A stretch of 13,130 nucleotides of DNA, from the NCBI GenBank assembly GCA_036012155.1, contig DASCOT010000083.1, positions 1 through 13,130 on the forward strand, in the 5' to 3' direction. This DNA is from DASCOT01 sp036012155. Lineage in GTDB: Bacteria; Acidobacteriota; UBA890; WLXD01. The first letter of the stretch is position 1. Each line of letters begins with the position of its first letter. Position numbers and translations under genes: made by a program. Below the pieces are notes generated by a model. It was not told where the DNA came from and made no database searches. It saw only the letters and a list, made by a program, of their open reading frames with translations. Of the stretch, positions 1 through 7,196 are shown piece after piece.

Positions 1-357
1 CAACAGGCAGTGGCGGCCATCGAGAAAGGCGAGGAGAAACTCTTTCTCGCGGAACGTCCGGAACCCCTGCTACTCCGACCCCATGCCGACGCCCTCAAGC
101 TGGTGCAACGAGTCCGCGACGAGGCTCACCGATTTGCGATCACCTATCACCGGTCGCTACGCAGCAAGTCGGTGATCCGCTCGGAGCTGTCGGAGATTCC
201 CGGCGTCGGGCCGAAGCGTCAGCGCGCTCTGCTCCGTCGGTTCGGCTCTCTCGCGGGCGTGCGCAAGGCCTCAGAGGCAGAATTGGCCGAGGTCGTCGGC
301 ATTAAGCTCGCCGGATCGATCCGGGATGTTCTAGCACCGGTCAGACACGCGGGATAG
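1..357 (+). CDS. uvrC: UvrABC excinuclease subunit C, C-terminal fragment (5' end outside window)
   Basis: The reading frame is open from base 1 and encodes the last 118 residues of a protein that starts upstream. UvrC makes the dual incisions in nucleotide excision repair with UvrA and UvrB in the cytoplasm. The fragment contains the typical UvrC segment DEAHRFAITYHRSLR, which is the end of the RNase H-like endonuclease domain. It then has a tandem helix-hairpin-helix DNA-binding region with the hairpin IPGVGPKRQRALLRRFGSL and a second, weaker hairpin around VVGIKLAGSI. The catalytic GIY-YIG domain and the UVR domain would lie upstream and cannot be seen. The GTG at base 10 is an internal Val codon, not the start. 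The stop is 9 bp before the next gene, so uvrC may be co-transcribed with it. The identification is secure from the C-terminal signature. Confidence 0.93.
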   Translation, partial: QQAVAAIEKGEEKLFLAERPEPLLLRPHADALKLVQRVRDEAHRFAITYHRSLRSKSVIRSELSEIPGVGPKRQRALLRRFGSLAGVRKASEAELAEVVGIKLAGSIRDVLAPVRHAG

Positions 358-366
358 CATCGTCCT

Positions 367-1017
367 ATGGATGGAGCAGGCCTCATCGTCACGCAGATCG
401 TCGCACTGCTGTTCGCGATCTCGTTTCACGAGGCGGCGCATGCTTGGTCGGCCGACCGGCTCGGTGACCCGACGGCGAGAATTCTCGGCCGTGTGACCAT
501 GAACCCGATCGCTCACATCGATCCATTCATGACAATCCTGTTCCCTGCCATGATGATCTTCGCCGGGCTGCCCCCATTCGGTGCGGCGAAGCCGGTGCCT
601 GTCAATACGGCGAATCTGGCGCGTCCGAAGCGAGACCACGCTTGGATTGCCGCTGCCGGGCCGTTGAGCAACGTCCTCTTGGCATTCATCTGCGTGGTGT
701 TGATCCGGTTGATGCGAGCCAACCAAGAAATTCTCCTGGGCGTGGTCTCAGCGGCTGTGTTTCTGCCTGTCCTACAGCTGCTGGTAGCGTCCTTGCTCAT
801 CAACTTGTTGCTGGCTGCGTTCAACATGATCCCCATCCCGCCGTTGGACGGCTCCTGGATCCTCTCGGCGACGCTGTCTGGCCCGGTCGAGCGGTTCTAT
901 CGGTCCATCCAGCCCTATGGCTTCTTCATCCTGATCGCGCTGATCTGGCTGGGCGCCTTGCGGGTACTCATCATGCCGGTGATCCGTTTCGGGCAGACCC
1001 TTGCGGGCCTCGGATAG
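367..1017 (+). CDS. Site-2 protease family (M50) membrane zinc metalloprotease
   Basis: This 216-residue, very hydrophobic protein belongs to the short M50 (YwhC/SpoIVFB-like) rhomboid-independent intramembrane metalloproteases. The zinc-binding motif HEAAH is at residues 21-25 inside the first membrane segment. It is followed by NPIAHIDP (about 46-53), and the second metal-ligand motif NMIPIPPLDG is at 153-162, where D161 is the expected third ligand. Several hydrophobic segments (about 8-20, 54-68, 92-114, 123-152 and 183-205) predict a polytopic inner-membrane protein. No PDZ or CBS domain is present, so this is the minimal form; its substrate is unknown. The usual Gly after HIDPx is Met here (HIDPFMT). 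In many bacteria such a gene sits directly before scpA, often with trpS between; here trpS is absent. There is no clear ribosome-binding site before the ATG. Confidence 0.9.
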   Translation: MDGAGLIVTQIVALLFAISFHEAAHAWSADRLGDPTARILGRVTMNPIAHIDPFMTILFPAMMIFAGLPPFGAAKPVPVNTANLARPKRDHAWIAAAGPLSNVLLAFICVVLIRLMRANQEILLGVVSAAVFLPVLQLLVASLLINLLLAAFNMIPIPPLDGSWILSATLSGPVERFYRSIQPYGFFILIALIWLGALRVLIMPVIRFGQTLAGLG

Positions 1018-1033
1018 GCGCGACGATTCGATC

Positions 1034-1801
1034 GTGGGCAACGACTCGTCGAACCCCTTCTTGGTGCATACGGAATCCTTCGACGGGCCGCTCGACCTCC
1101 TGCTGCACCTGGTGCGCCGCCATGAGATGCCGATCGATCAAGTACCGCTGGCACAGATCACCGGGGAATATGTCGAGACGCTCGAACTCATGACCGAGCT
1201 CGACCTGGAGCCGGCCGCCGAGTTTCTGGAGGTCGCAGCCACGTTGATGCGCTTCAAGGCACGCGCCCTCCTGCCCCGTCCGGTGGCACCCGAGGATCCC
1301 GAGCTCGCGGCACAGGAGGAGACGGCACTCCTCCAGCAACTCGTTGAACACCAGGTCGTCCGCCTCGCAGCGCAGCGCTTGCGCCACCGCGAGAACCAGA
1401 CGGCAGCAGTCTGGTTTCGCGGCGAAGCAAGCCCCGCCGGAATCGAGGCCACCGACAGTGAGATCGTCGAGGCCGACCTGTTCACGCTGGTCACCGCGTT
1501 CCGTAATGTGCTGGCGGGGCTCCAGGAGCCTGCCGCCTTCGAAGTACCGCGCGAGGAGTTCTCGGTGTCCGAATGCTCCAACGAGATTCGCGCCAAGCTC
1601 GCCGCGGGCGTACCCGTTCCTTTCCAGGAGCTCTTCGAGCCTGGGGCGCCGCGCGGCAAGCTGATAGCCACCTTCTTGGCCTTATTGGATCTGATCCGCG
1701 CCGCTGCCGTGCGCGCTTTCCAGGACGGACCGCTGGGCGCAATCTTGGTCTTCCCCACGGACGCTGACGGCGATCCTGGCACGGACGGAGCCGCCTCATG
1801 A
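1034..1801 (+). CDS. scpA: Segregation and condensation protein A (kleisin)
   Basis: ScpA is the kleisin subunit that bridges the SMC ATPase heads and binds ScpB in the bacterial condensin that organises and segregates the chromosome. With a GTG start at 1034 the protein is 255 residues, the usual size. The N-terminal SMC-neck-binding segment FDGPLDLLLHLV is at residues 16-27. It is followed by AAEFLEVAATLMRFKARALLP at about 61-81, a charged central linker that binds ScpB, and a C-terminal winged-helix region with IATFLALLDLIR at 211-222. An in-frame TTG at 1001 would add 11 residues and overlap the protease gene by 17 bp. Neither start has a convincing Shine-Dalgarno sequence; 1034 is preferred because family members begin only shortly before the FDGPLD motif. 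The stop overlaps the scpB start as ATGA. Confidence 0.92.
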   Translation: MGNDSSNPFLVHTESFDGPLDLLLHLVRRHEMPIDQVPLAQITGEYVETLELMTELDLEPAAEFLEVAATLMRFKARALLPRPVAPEDPELAAQEETALLQQLVEHQVVRLAAQRLRHRENQTAAVWFRGEASPAGIEATDSEIVEADLFTLVTAFRNVLAGLQEPAAFEVPREEFSVSECSNEIRAKLAAGVPVPFQELFEPGAPRGKLIATFLALLDLIRAAAVRAFQDGPLGAILVFPTDADGDPGTDGAAS

Positions 1802-2370
1802 CCGCGTCCCAGCTGAGCGAGGAGCTCATCGGCACCATCGAAGCCGTGCTCTATGGTGCCGACGAGCCCGTATCGCCCGAAAGGCTTCTAGAGGTCGTGT
1901 CGGCGGCCGGACACGGCATCGCGGGCACCGATCTCGACCTGGAAAGGGTTCGCTCGGCGTGTTTGGAGCTCGAGGAGCGCTATCGCGCTAGCGGCTCGGC
2001 ACTGCAGATCGTGGAGATCGCTCGTGGTTATCGTCTCGGTACGCGAGCACGGTTCGACGACGCCATCCGGATACTACGTCACGTCGAACGGCCCACCCAG
2101 TTGTCGATCCCCGTGCTCGAGACGCTCGCCGTAGTCGCGTATCGCCAACCAACGACGATCGCCGAGATCCACGCCATTCGTGGCAAGGATCCCGTGGCTA
2201 CCCTGAGACGGCTGCGTGATCTTCGCCTGGTGCGAATCACTGGACGACGCCGAGCAGTTGGGCGTCCGTTCACCTATGGCACCACCGATCGGTTCCTGGA
2301 GCTCTTTGGCCTCCGTGACCTCAAGGAGCTGCCGTCGGAGGACGAGTTCCAAGAATTGCTCGAAGCCTGA
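1798..2370 (+). CDS. scpB: Segregation and condensation protein B
   Basis: ScpB is the dimeric kite subunit of SMC-ScpAB condensin. The 190-residue protein has two winged-helix domains, roughly residues 6-90 and 100-172. The second carries the ScpB signature: IPVLETLAVVAYRQPTT (about 104-120), then IHAIRGKDP, GRRRAVGRPFTYGTTDRFL and LFGLRDLKELPS near the C-terminus. The start ATG overlaps the scpA stop by four bases (ATGA), which suggests translational coupling and matched amounts of the two partner proteins. The acidic C-terminal tail is short. This is a canonical member with no sign of truncation. Confidence 0.95.
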   Translation: MTASQLSEELIGTIEAVLYGADEPVSPERLLEVVSAAGHGIAGTDLDLERVRSACLELEERYRASGSALQIVEIARGYRLGTRARFDDAIRILRHVERPTQLSIPVLETLAVVAYRQPTTIAEIHAIRGKDPVATLRRLRDLRLVRITGRRRAVGRPFTYGTTDRFLELFGLRDLKELPSEDEFQELLEA

Positions 2371-2381
2371 GGGCATCTGCG

Positions 2382-3131
2382 ATGCCATCGGCGCGGCTCC
2401 AGAAGCTGATCGCTGACGCCGGACTGACATCACGGCGCAAGGCCGAGGCCCTGGTAGTCGCAGGCCGAGTGACGGTAAACGGGGCGGTGGTAACGGAGCT
2501 CGGCGCCAGAGCCGACGTCGACATCGATGATGTACGCGTCGATGGGCGCCCCCTGCCACGTCCAGGGCGCCTATACCTGGCACTGAACAAGCCGCGGGGA
2601 GTGGTTAGTTCCGTGCGCGATCCGCACGCAGATCGTGTCGTGGTCGATCTATTGGGCAGCGAGATCAAGCAGCGGGTCTACCCGGCAGGCCGACTCGACC
2701 GCGACAGCGAGGGGCTCGTTTTGCTGACCAACGACGGCGATCTCATGCAGGCGATGACCCGTCCGGGTGGAGCCGTCGACAAGGTGTATCGGGTACACGT
2801 TCGCGGCGTTCCCACCACAGCCGACCTCGACCGGCTACGCGTCGGAACGGAACTGGATGGCCGCCGTCTGTTACCTTGCACGGTGGAACCCCTGCCGGGG
2901 GATGGACCGTCTCGGTCGGTGTTCCGCGTGACACTCCACGAAGGGAAGAAGAACCAGATTCGACGGATCTTCGGCGACATCGGCCACGGCGTGGAAAGAC
3001 TGGTCCGTACGCGCATCGGCCCCGTCCGACTCGGCGATCTGCGGCCCGAGGCGTACCGCCGGCTAAGCAAGCGTGAGGAGACGGTTTTGAAGCGGCTGGC
3101 CCTGCGGCAGTCCGGGCGTGCGGTGCGATGA
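2382..3131 (+). CDS. rluB: RsuA/RluB/RluE/RluF-family rRNA pseudouridine synthase, RluB-like
   Basis: This enzyme isomerises a specific uridine in rRNA to pseudouridine. Members found next to scpB are generally annotated RluB (23S rRNA U2605 in E. coli numbering), but the exact target here is inferred from context. The 249-residue protein starts with an S4 RNA-binding domain (about 4-60, with RLQKLIADAGLTSRRKAEAL). The catalytic domain carries the family motif GRLDRDSEGLVLLTNDGDL, in which D106 is the nucleophile. It also has the conserved EGKKNQIRRIF segment at 187-197, followed by GHGVERLVRTRIGPVRLGDL. A GAGGGC sequence ends about nine bases before the ATG and is a plausible ribosome-binding site. 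The gene overlaps cmk by four bases. It could in principle be RsuA-like (16S), but the scpB/cmk neighbourhood favours RluB. Confidence 0.93.
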   Translation: MPSARLQKLIADAGLTSRRKAEALVVAGRVTVNGAVVTELGARADVDIDDVRVDGRPLPRPGRLYLALNKPRGVVSSVRDPHADRVVVDLLGSEIKQRVYPAGRLDRDSEGLVLLTNDGDLMQAMTRPGGAVDKVYRVHVRGVPTTADLDRLRVGTELDGRRLLPCTVEPLPGDGPSRSVFRVTLHEGKKNQIRRIFGDIGHGVERLVRTRIGPVRLGDLRPEAYRRLSKREETVLKRLALRQSGRAVR

Positions 3132-3781
3132 GCGATTCTCCTCTACGAATTGCCATCGATGGGCCGAGTGGTGCCGGTAAGTCGACCTTAGCCCGCGCGC
3201 TCGCCCGTGCCTTAGGCCTGCGCTACCTCGACACCGGAGCGATGTACCGTGCGGTCGCCTGGAAGGCAATGCAGGCCCAGGCGGTCGATGCCGACGAAGT
3301 CGTCGCCCTGCTAGAGAAGTTGGACATGCAGGTGATCGCGGATCCCGAGAATTTTCGGGTTCGAATCGAGGGGTTCGACGTGACCGACGAGCTCCGCACG
3401 CCGGCGGTCGGCCGCCGCGCTTCGGAGGTGGCGCAGATTCCCGCCGTGCGCGCCTGGTTGCTGCAGCGCCAGCGGGCCGAGGCGGAGGGAGGAGCGGTTC
3501 TCGAAGGACGCGATATCGGAAGTGCGGTACTTCCCGACGCCGACGCCAAGCTGTTCATCACGGCACCGGAGGCGGAGCGGTTGCAGCGGCGTGCGCTACA
3601 GCTCGTGGGGGCAAGCGCAGCGGAGGTAGCGGAGGACGTCCGGGCGCGCGATCGGCGCGACCAACGGCGACCTACGTCGCCGTTGCGAATTCCTCCCGAC
3701 GCGACGGTCATCGATACCGGTGGTGAAGATGAGAAGACGAGCTTGGAGCGGGTCCTGAGCGTGGTCCGCGCGGCGCGTTGA
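3128..3781 (+). CDS. cmk: Cytidylate (CMP/dCMP) kinase
   Basis: Cmk phosphorylates CMP and dCMP with ATP in the cytoplasm, feeding CTP and dCTP synthesis and recycling CMP released from RNA decay and phospholipid synthesis. The 217-residue product has the Walker A P-loop GPSGAGKST at residues 12-20. It also has the CMP-binding segment YLDTGAMYRAVAW (about 33-45), the EGRDIGSAVLPDADAKLFI stretch at 126-144 and the arginine-rich lid RDRRDQRRPTSPL at about 174-186. The C-terminal DATVIDTGG segment is also typical. The start ATG overlaps the rluB stop as ATGA. cmk followed by rpsA is a widely conserved pair. The length and all motifs are normal for the short bacterial form. Confidence 0.96.
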   Translation: MSDSPLRIAIDGPSGAGKSTLARALARALGLRYLDTGAMYRAVAWKAMQAQAVDADEVVALLEKLDMQVIADPENFRVRIEGFDVTDELRTPAVGRRASEVAQIPAVRAWLLQRQRAEAEGGAVLEGRDIGSAVLPDADAKLFITAPEAERLQRRALQLVGASAAEVAEDVRARDRRDQRRPTSPLRIPPDATVIDTGGEDEKTSLERVLSVVRAAR

Positions 3782-3813
3782 CAGCTACCTGAGCCCCCCC
3801 TACGATTAGGGCC

Positions 3814-3847
3814 TGCCCGCGTGCGGCACACGTGCGCCCAGCGGGCA
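3814..3847 (+). promoter_or_regulatory. Hairpin in the rpsA leader
   Basis: In the 96-bp gap between cmk and rpsA, TGCCCGC (3814-3820) is perfectly complementary to GCGGGCA (3841-3847). This gives a 7-bp GC-rich stem enclosing 20 bases, which can form a smaller inner stem (GGC 3825-3827 with GCC 3836-3838). It is followed by AAATTCC rather than a run of T, so it does not look like an intrinsic terminator. It ends 13 bases before the GGAGGA ribosome-binding site of rpsA, so an mRNA leader role is plausible. In E. coli, S1 represses its own translation through leader hairpins; whether that applies here is inference. Confidence 0.4.
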
Positions 3848-3860
3848 AATTCCGCGTTCA

Positions 3861-3866
3861 GGAGGA
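3861..3866 (+). promoter_or_regulatory. Ribosome-binding site of rpsA
   Basis: GGAGGA lies 11 bases before the ATG at 3878. It decides that start over the in-frame GTG at 3821, which falls inside the leader hairpin and would add 19 residues unlike S1 proteins. Confidence 0.65.
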
Positions 3867-3877
3867 TACCCAACCCC

Positions 3878-5710
3878 ATGTCGGTCCAGACCGAAGAAGA
3901 ACCAAACTCGCATCCCTCGGACGATCTGCTCGCCCAACTCGACGCAATGGAGGGCGGCCAGATCGACCCCGAGGTCATGATGCAGCTCTACGAGTGTAGC
4001 CTGCAGGATCTCACCGAGGGCGAAGTCGTCAACGGCAATGTACTCGAAGTACGCGAGAACGACGTCCTCGTAGATATCGGCTACAAGTCGGAGGGCCTCG
4101 TAGACATCAACGAGTTCCGCGACCCACTCGGCGAGGTACTGGTATCCGCCGGTGACCTGGTCGAGGTATTGCTCGTCCGCCGTGAGGATCAGAACGGCAA
4201 CATCATCGTCTCCAAAGACAAAGCGGAGAAGATGAAGGTATGGGGCAAGATCGAGGAGGCCTACCGCGATGAGGCCACGATCAAGGGCGTCGTCACGGAC
4301 CGGGTGAAGGGCGGTCTGTCCGTCGACATCGGCGTGCGCGCGTTCCTGCCAGGCTCCCAGGTCGACCTGCGCCCGGTACGCAATCTCGAGGCGATGCGTG
4401 GCGAGGAGATCGAGTGCCGCGTCATCAAGGTGAACAAACGCCGAGCCAACGTCGTCGTATCACGCAAGGCCGTGCTCGAAGAAGCCCGAGCCGAAGAAAA
4501 GCAGGGGACGCTGGGGAAGCTCATCGCCGGGAACATCCTCGGCGGTGTGGTCAAGAACATCACCGACTACGGTTGCTTCACCGATCTTGGCGGGATCGAC
4601 GGCCTGCTACACATTACCGACATGTCGTGGGGGCGGATCTCGCATCCCAGCGAGATGTTCAAGATCGGCGACGAGATCGAAGTCGTGATTCTCAGCTTCG
4701 ATCCCGAGCGCGAGCGTGTCTCTCTGGGATGCAAGCAGCTCACACAGGACCCCTGGATCGGCGTTACCGAGAAGTATCCCGTCGGGTCGCGGCTTCCGGG
4801 CAAGGTCGTCAGCCTCACCGATTACGGCGCCTTCGTGGAGCTCGAGGAGGGTGTCGAGGGCCTCGTGCATATCTCCGAGATGACGTGGAAGAAGCGCATC
4901 AAGCACCCGTCCAAGCTGGTGCAGATCGCTGACCCCGTGGACATCGTCATCCTTGACGTCGACGAGGACAATCGTCGGATTTCGTTGGGCATGAAGCAGA
5001 CCGAGCCCAACCCCTGGCGTGTCATCGCCGACAAGTACCACGAGGGTCAGGTGATCACCGGTCGCGTCCGGAACCTGACCGACTTCGGCGCCTTCGTCGA
5101 AATCGAGGACGGGATCGACGGCCTGATCCACATCTCCGACATGTCATGGACGAAGCGCGTCGAACACCCCTCGGAGGTTCTTCAAAAGGGGCAGGAGGTC
5201 GAGGTCGCGGTGCTGAACGTCGATGTCGAGCGGCAGCGTCTATCGCTCGGTCTGAAGCAGCTGCGCCCGAACGTCTGGGATCAGTTCATCGAGGAACACC
5301 AGGTGGGCGACCAAATCAACGGGCAGGTAACCAAGCTGACGAACTTCGGCGCCTTCGTGGAGCTGCAGGAGGGCCTCGAAGGGCTCCTGCACGTTTCCGA
5401 GATTGCCGATCGCCACGTGAAGGACCCCGCCGATGAGCTGAAGGTCGGTGATAGCGTCGATGTGCGCATTCTCAAGATCGAAACCGAGGCTCGGAAGATC
5501 GCGCTGTCGCTACGTGAAGGCGGCGAGGCAGTGCAGGAAGCCTACGAGCCTGCCGTAGCGTCAGAGCCCGCCAGTCGTTATCAGAAGGACGGCACAATGA
5601 CGCTCGGCGATATGGTCGGCAACATATTCGGGTCCAGGTCGGCGACCGATTCAGAGTCGGACGAGGACGAGGACGCCGCGCCTGATGCGTCGGACGACGA
5701 GGAGGCGTAG
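3878..5710 (+). CDS. rpsA: 30S ribosomal protein S1, six S1 domains
   Basis: S1 binds mRNA at the 30S subunit and helps unfold and position it for initiation. The 610-residue product has six OB-fold S1 repeats at roughly 46-113, 132-197, 218-287, 304-374, 390-461 and 478-546. The last four are the best preserved and share the pattern G-x-V-x-x-(I/L)-T-(D/N)-(Y/F)-G-(A/C)-F followed by GLLH(I/V)(S/T)(D/E). Domains 1 and 2 are more divergent, as in E. coli S1, where they anchor the protein to the ribosome through S2. After the last domain there is a low-complexity tail with TMTLGDMVGNIFGSR and a strongly acidic end (about 588-610). The order cmk-rpsA-ihfB is that of proteobacteria. A GGAGGA ribosome-binding site and an upstream hairpin support the start and hint at leader control. 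Confidence 0.96.
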   Translation: MSVQTEEEPNSHPSDDLLAQLDAMEGGQIDPEVMMQLYECSLQDLTEGEVVNGNVLEVRENDVLVDIGYKSEGLVDINEFRDPLGEVLVSAGDLVEVLLVRREDQNGNIIVSKDKAEKMKVWGKIEEAYRDEATIKGVVTDRVKGGLSVDIGVRAFLPGSQVDLRPVRNLEAMRGEEIECRVIKVNKRRANVVVSRKAVLEEARAEEKQGTLGKLIAGNILGGVVKNITDYGCFTDLGGIDGLLHITDMSWGRISHPSEMFKIGDEIEVVILSFDPERERVSLGCKQLTQDPWIGVTEKYPVGSRLPGKVVSLTDYGAFVELEEGVEGLVHISEMTWKKRIKHPSKLVQIADPVDIVILDVDEDNRRISLGMKQTEPNPWRVIADKYHEGQVITGRVRNLTDFGAFVEIEDGIDGLIHISDMSWTKRVEHPSEVLQKGQEVEVAVLNVDVERQRLSLGLKQLRPNVWDQFIEEHQVGDQINGQVTKLTNFGAFVELQEGLEGLLHVSEIADRHVKDPADELKVGDSVDVRILKIETEARKIALSLREGGEAVQEAYEPAVASEPASRYQKDGTMTLGDMVGNIFGSRSATDSESDEDEDAAPDASDDEEA

Positions 5711-5746
5711 CGGCGCCGCCAAGAGCCCGCCGGCCGCCATTAGACG

Positions 5747-6022
5747 ATGACCAAAGCGGATCTGATCGAAGAGGTAGCGGTGGTTTCCGAGCTCAGCAAG
5801 AAGAGCTCGGAAATTGTCGTGAGCACTTTCTTCAACAGCATCGTGGAGTCGCTGACGCGGGGCGAGAAGGTAGAGCTGCGGGGATTCGGGACGTTCAAGT
5901 TACGCCGTCGCCGTGCCCGAATCGGCCGCAACCCGAGAACCGGTGAGCGCGTTGACGTGCCCTCGAAGGTGGTGCCGTTCTTCAAGCCAGGCAATGAGCT
6001 ACGCGAGCTCGTCGATCGCTAG
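5747..6022 (+). CDS. HU/IHF-family DNA-bending protein, IHF-beta-like
   Basis: The 91-residue basic protein is a nucleoid-associated DNA-bending protein of the HU/IHF family. These act as dimers that insert two beta-ribbon arms into the minor groove. The N-terminus MTKADLIEEV, the VELRGFGTFKLRRRRARIGRNPRTGE core (about 42-67), with the intercalating Pro at residue 63, and the VPFFKPGNELRELV end are all typical. The protein resembles IHF-beta (himD/ihfB) more than HU, and rpsA-ihfB adjacency is a known arrangement. Whether it forms a homodimer or needs an alpha partner cannot be told from this window. It starts 36 bases after rpsA and is probably in the same transcript. Confidence 0.92.
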   Translation: MTKADLIEEVAVVSELSKKSSEIVVSTFFNSIVESLTRGEKVELRGFGTFKLRRRRARIGRNPRTGERVDVPSKVVPFFKPGNELRELVDR

Positions 6023-6072
6023 CCCGCCCGCGTACCTGAGCAATCCGGACCGGCACCGCCGTTGCGTGGCCC

Positions 6073-7143
6073 ATGGGGGGGCTTCGAGTGAACCCACTGC
6101 TGAGTGGCGTCGAACAACGGGTGCGCGATCAGGCGCGCGCCATGGCTTCCGAACACGTGGCACCGCGAGCAGCGGATATCGATAGCTCGGGTCGCTGTCC
6201 GGAGAAGCTCGTTACACGGCTCCACGCCGAGATCTTCGCCGAGGTCGACGGTACTTCTGCAACGCCGATGCATCTGGTCCTGCGCCTGGAGCAGGTGGCG
6301 CGGCGCAGCGCCGCGGCGGCAGCCATTGCTGCGGCGCATGGCGTTGGGATGTTCCTAACCGGCAAGCCCGACGCTCAGTCGACCTCCGATGAGGAGGATC
6401 CGACCTATGCGGTTGTCTGCGGCCGGAGCGAACTCTCGGCAGAAGGGCTCGACGATGGCGCCACGCGGTTGCTAGGCACGGTCGATCTGGTACCAGGCGC
6501 TGCCTACGCGACGGTCTTCGTGATCGCCTGCGAGGAAGGAGACGCCGCCGGTATCTTCATCGTTGGCAAGCAAACCGAGGGGCTCACGGTCGGGCCGCCG
6601 CAGTCGCTCATGGGCCTTGTCGGCAGCGGTACGGCATCCGTGGGATGTACCGGGGTCGAGCTGCCGCCGGCGGCGCGTATAGGGGATGGCGCCCTTGCCT
6701 CGACCGCCTTGGACGCTACCCGGATTGCTCATGCAGCCCAGGCCGTCGGCATCGCGGCCGGTGCGCTGGACGCGGCGCTGGATCATGTGTCCTCGGACGC
6801 CGCCGGCTCCGCCCCCTCGGAGCAACCGCAGGCGATTCAGTGGATGCTTGCTGACATCGCCACCGAATCGGAGGCGGCCCGGCTAACCGTTTGGCATGCA
6901 GCGCTGGAGCTCGGTGCGGGTAATGTGCGCGAGGCCGCAGCCACGTGCCGCTTGCTGGCGTCAGAGGCGGCTGTCGAGGCCAGTCGCCGGGCCATGCAGA
7001 TCGCCGGCGAGAAGGGGGCCCTGAGCCCCTCTGTACTCGAGCGGTTGTACCGAGATGCGAAGCTCATGGAGGTACTGGGCGGCACCAACGAAGACCAGCT
7101 CGGAATCATCGCCGAGGCGCTGTTGCCCGATCTCTCACGCTGA
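6073..7143 (+). CDS. Degenerate acyl-CoA dehydrogenase-family paralogue, probably non-catalytic subunit
   Basis: The 356-residue protein follows the acyl-CoA dehydrogenase fold in outline. It has an N-terminal helical part (about 8-92) and a shortened beta domain (about 110-206). The C-terminal helical domain contains DATRIAHAAQAVGIAAGALDAA (about 214-235) and RLYRDAKLMEVLGGTNEDQ near the end. Key signatures are missing. There is no (S/T)EPxAGSD flavin/substrate loop, and no RxxFGxPL motif after the AAQAVG helix. The catalytic Glu of IYEGT is Gly336, and the alternative helix-G Glu used by isovaleryl- and long-chain enzymes is Thr216. About 30 residues around the flavin loop are deleted relative to the next gene. 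The gene is intact and has normal composition, so it is probably maintained for another role, perhaps as partner of the canonical enzyme 53 bp downstream. The start is uncertain: GTG at 6088, preceded by a run of seven G, is an alternative to the ATG at 6073. Confidence 0.8.
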   Translation: MGGLRVNPLLSGVEQRVRDQARAMASEHVAPRAADIDSSGRCPEKLVTRLHAEIFAEVDGTSATPMHLVLRLEQVARRSAAAAAIAAAHGVGMFLTGKPDAQSTSDEEDPTYAVVCGRSELSAEGLDDGATRLLGTVDLVPGAAYATVFVIACEEGDAAGIFIVGKQTEGLTVGPPQSLMGLVGSGTASVGCTGVELPPAARIGDGALASTALDATRIAHAAQAVGIAAGALDAALDHVSSDAAGSAPSEQPQAIQWMLADIATESEAARLTVWHAALELGAGNVREAAATCRLLASEAAVEASRRAMQIAGEKGALSPSVLERLYRDAKLMEVLGGTNEDQLGIIAEALLPDLSR

Positions 7144-7196
7144 GAAGGTGTCCCGGTACGACCGTAGGCATCTCCCTCGATAGGACCAAAGGACAA

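Noticed and set aside
3223..3978. Long minus-strand open frame (251 codons) across cmk and the rpsA leader
   Set aside because: It is opposite a clearly recognisable kinase, is rich in Ser/Arg/Ala as expected for an antisense shadow in GC-rich DNA, and resembles no family.
4414..4932. Second plus-strand frame inside rpsA (172 codons)
   Set aside because: Lies wholly within the S1 repeats in another frame, with Arg-rich low-complexity translation and no motif.
4560..5420. DNA-level near-repeats such as the GGCGCCTTCGT segments
   Set aside because: They encode the homologous GAFVE segments of successive S1 domains, so they are explained by the protein repeats rather than by a separate element.
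5711..5746. GC-rich palindromes (CGGCGCCG) after rpsA as a terminator
   Set aside because: Stem is short with no loop and no T-run, and the following HU/IHF gene is probably co-transcribed.
6945..7196. Upstream extension of the canonical acyl-CoA dehydrogenase frame
   Set aside because: The translated extension overlaps the previous gene and matches no ACAD N-terminus; the family start fits TTG 7197.
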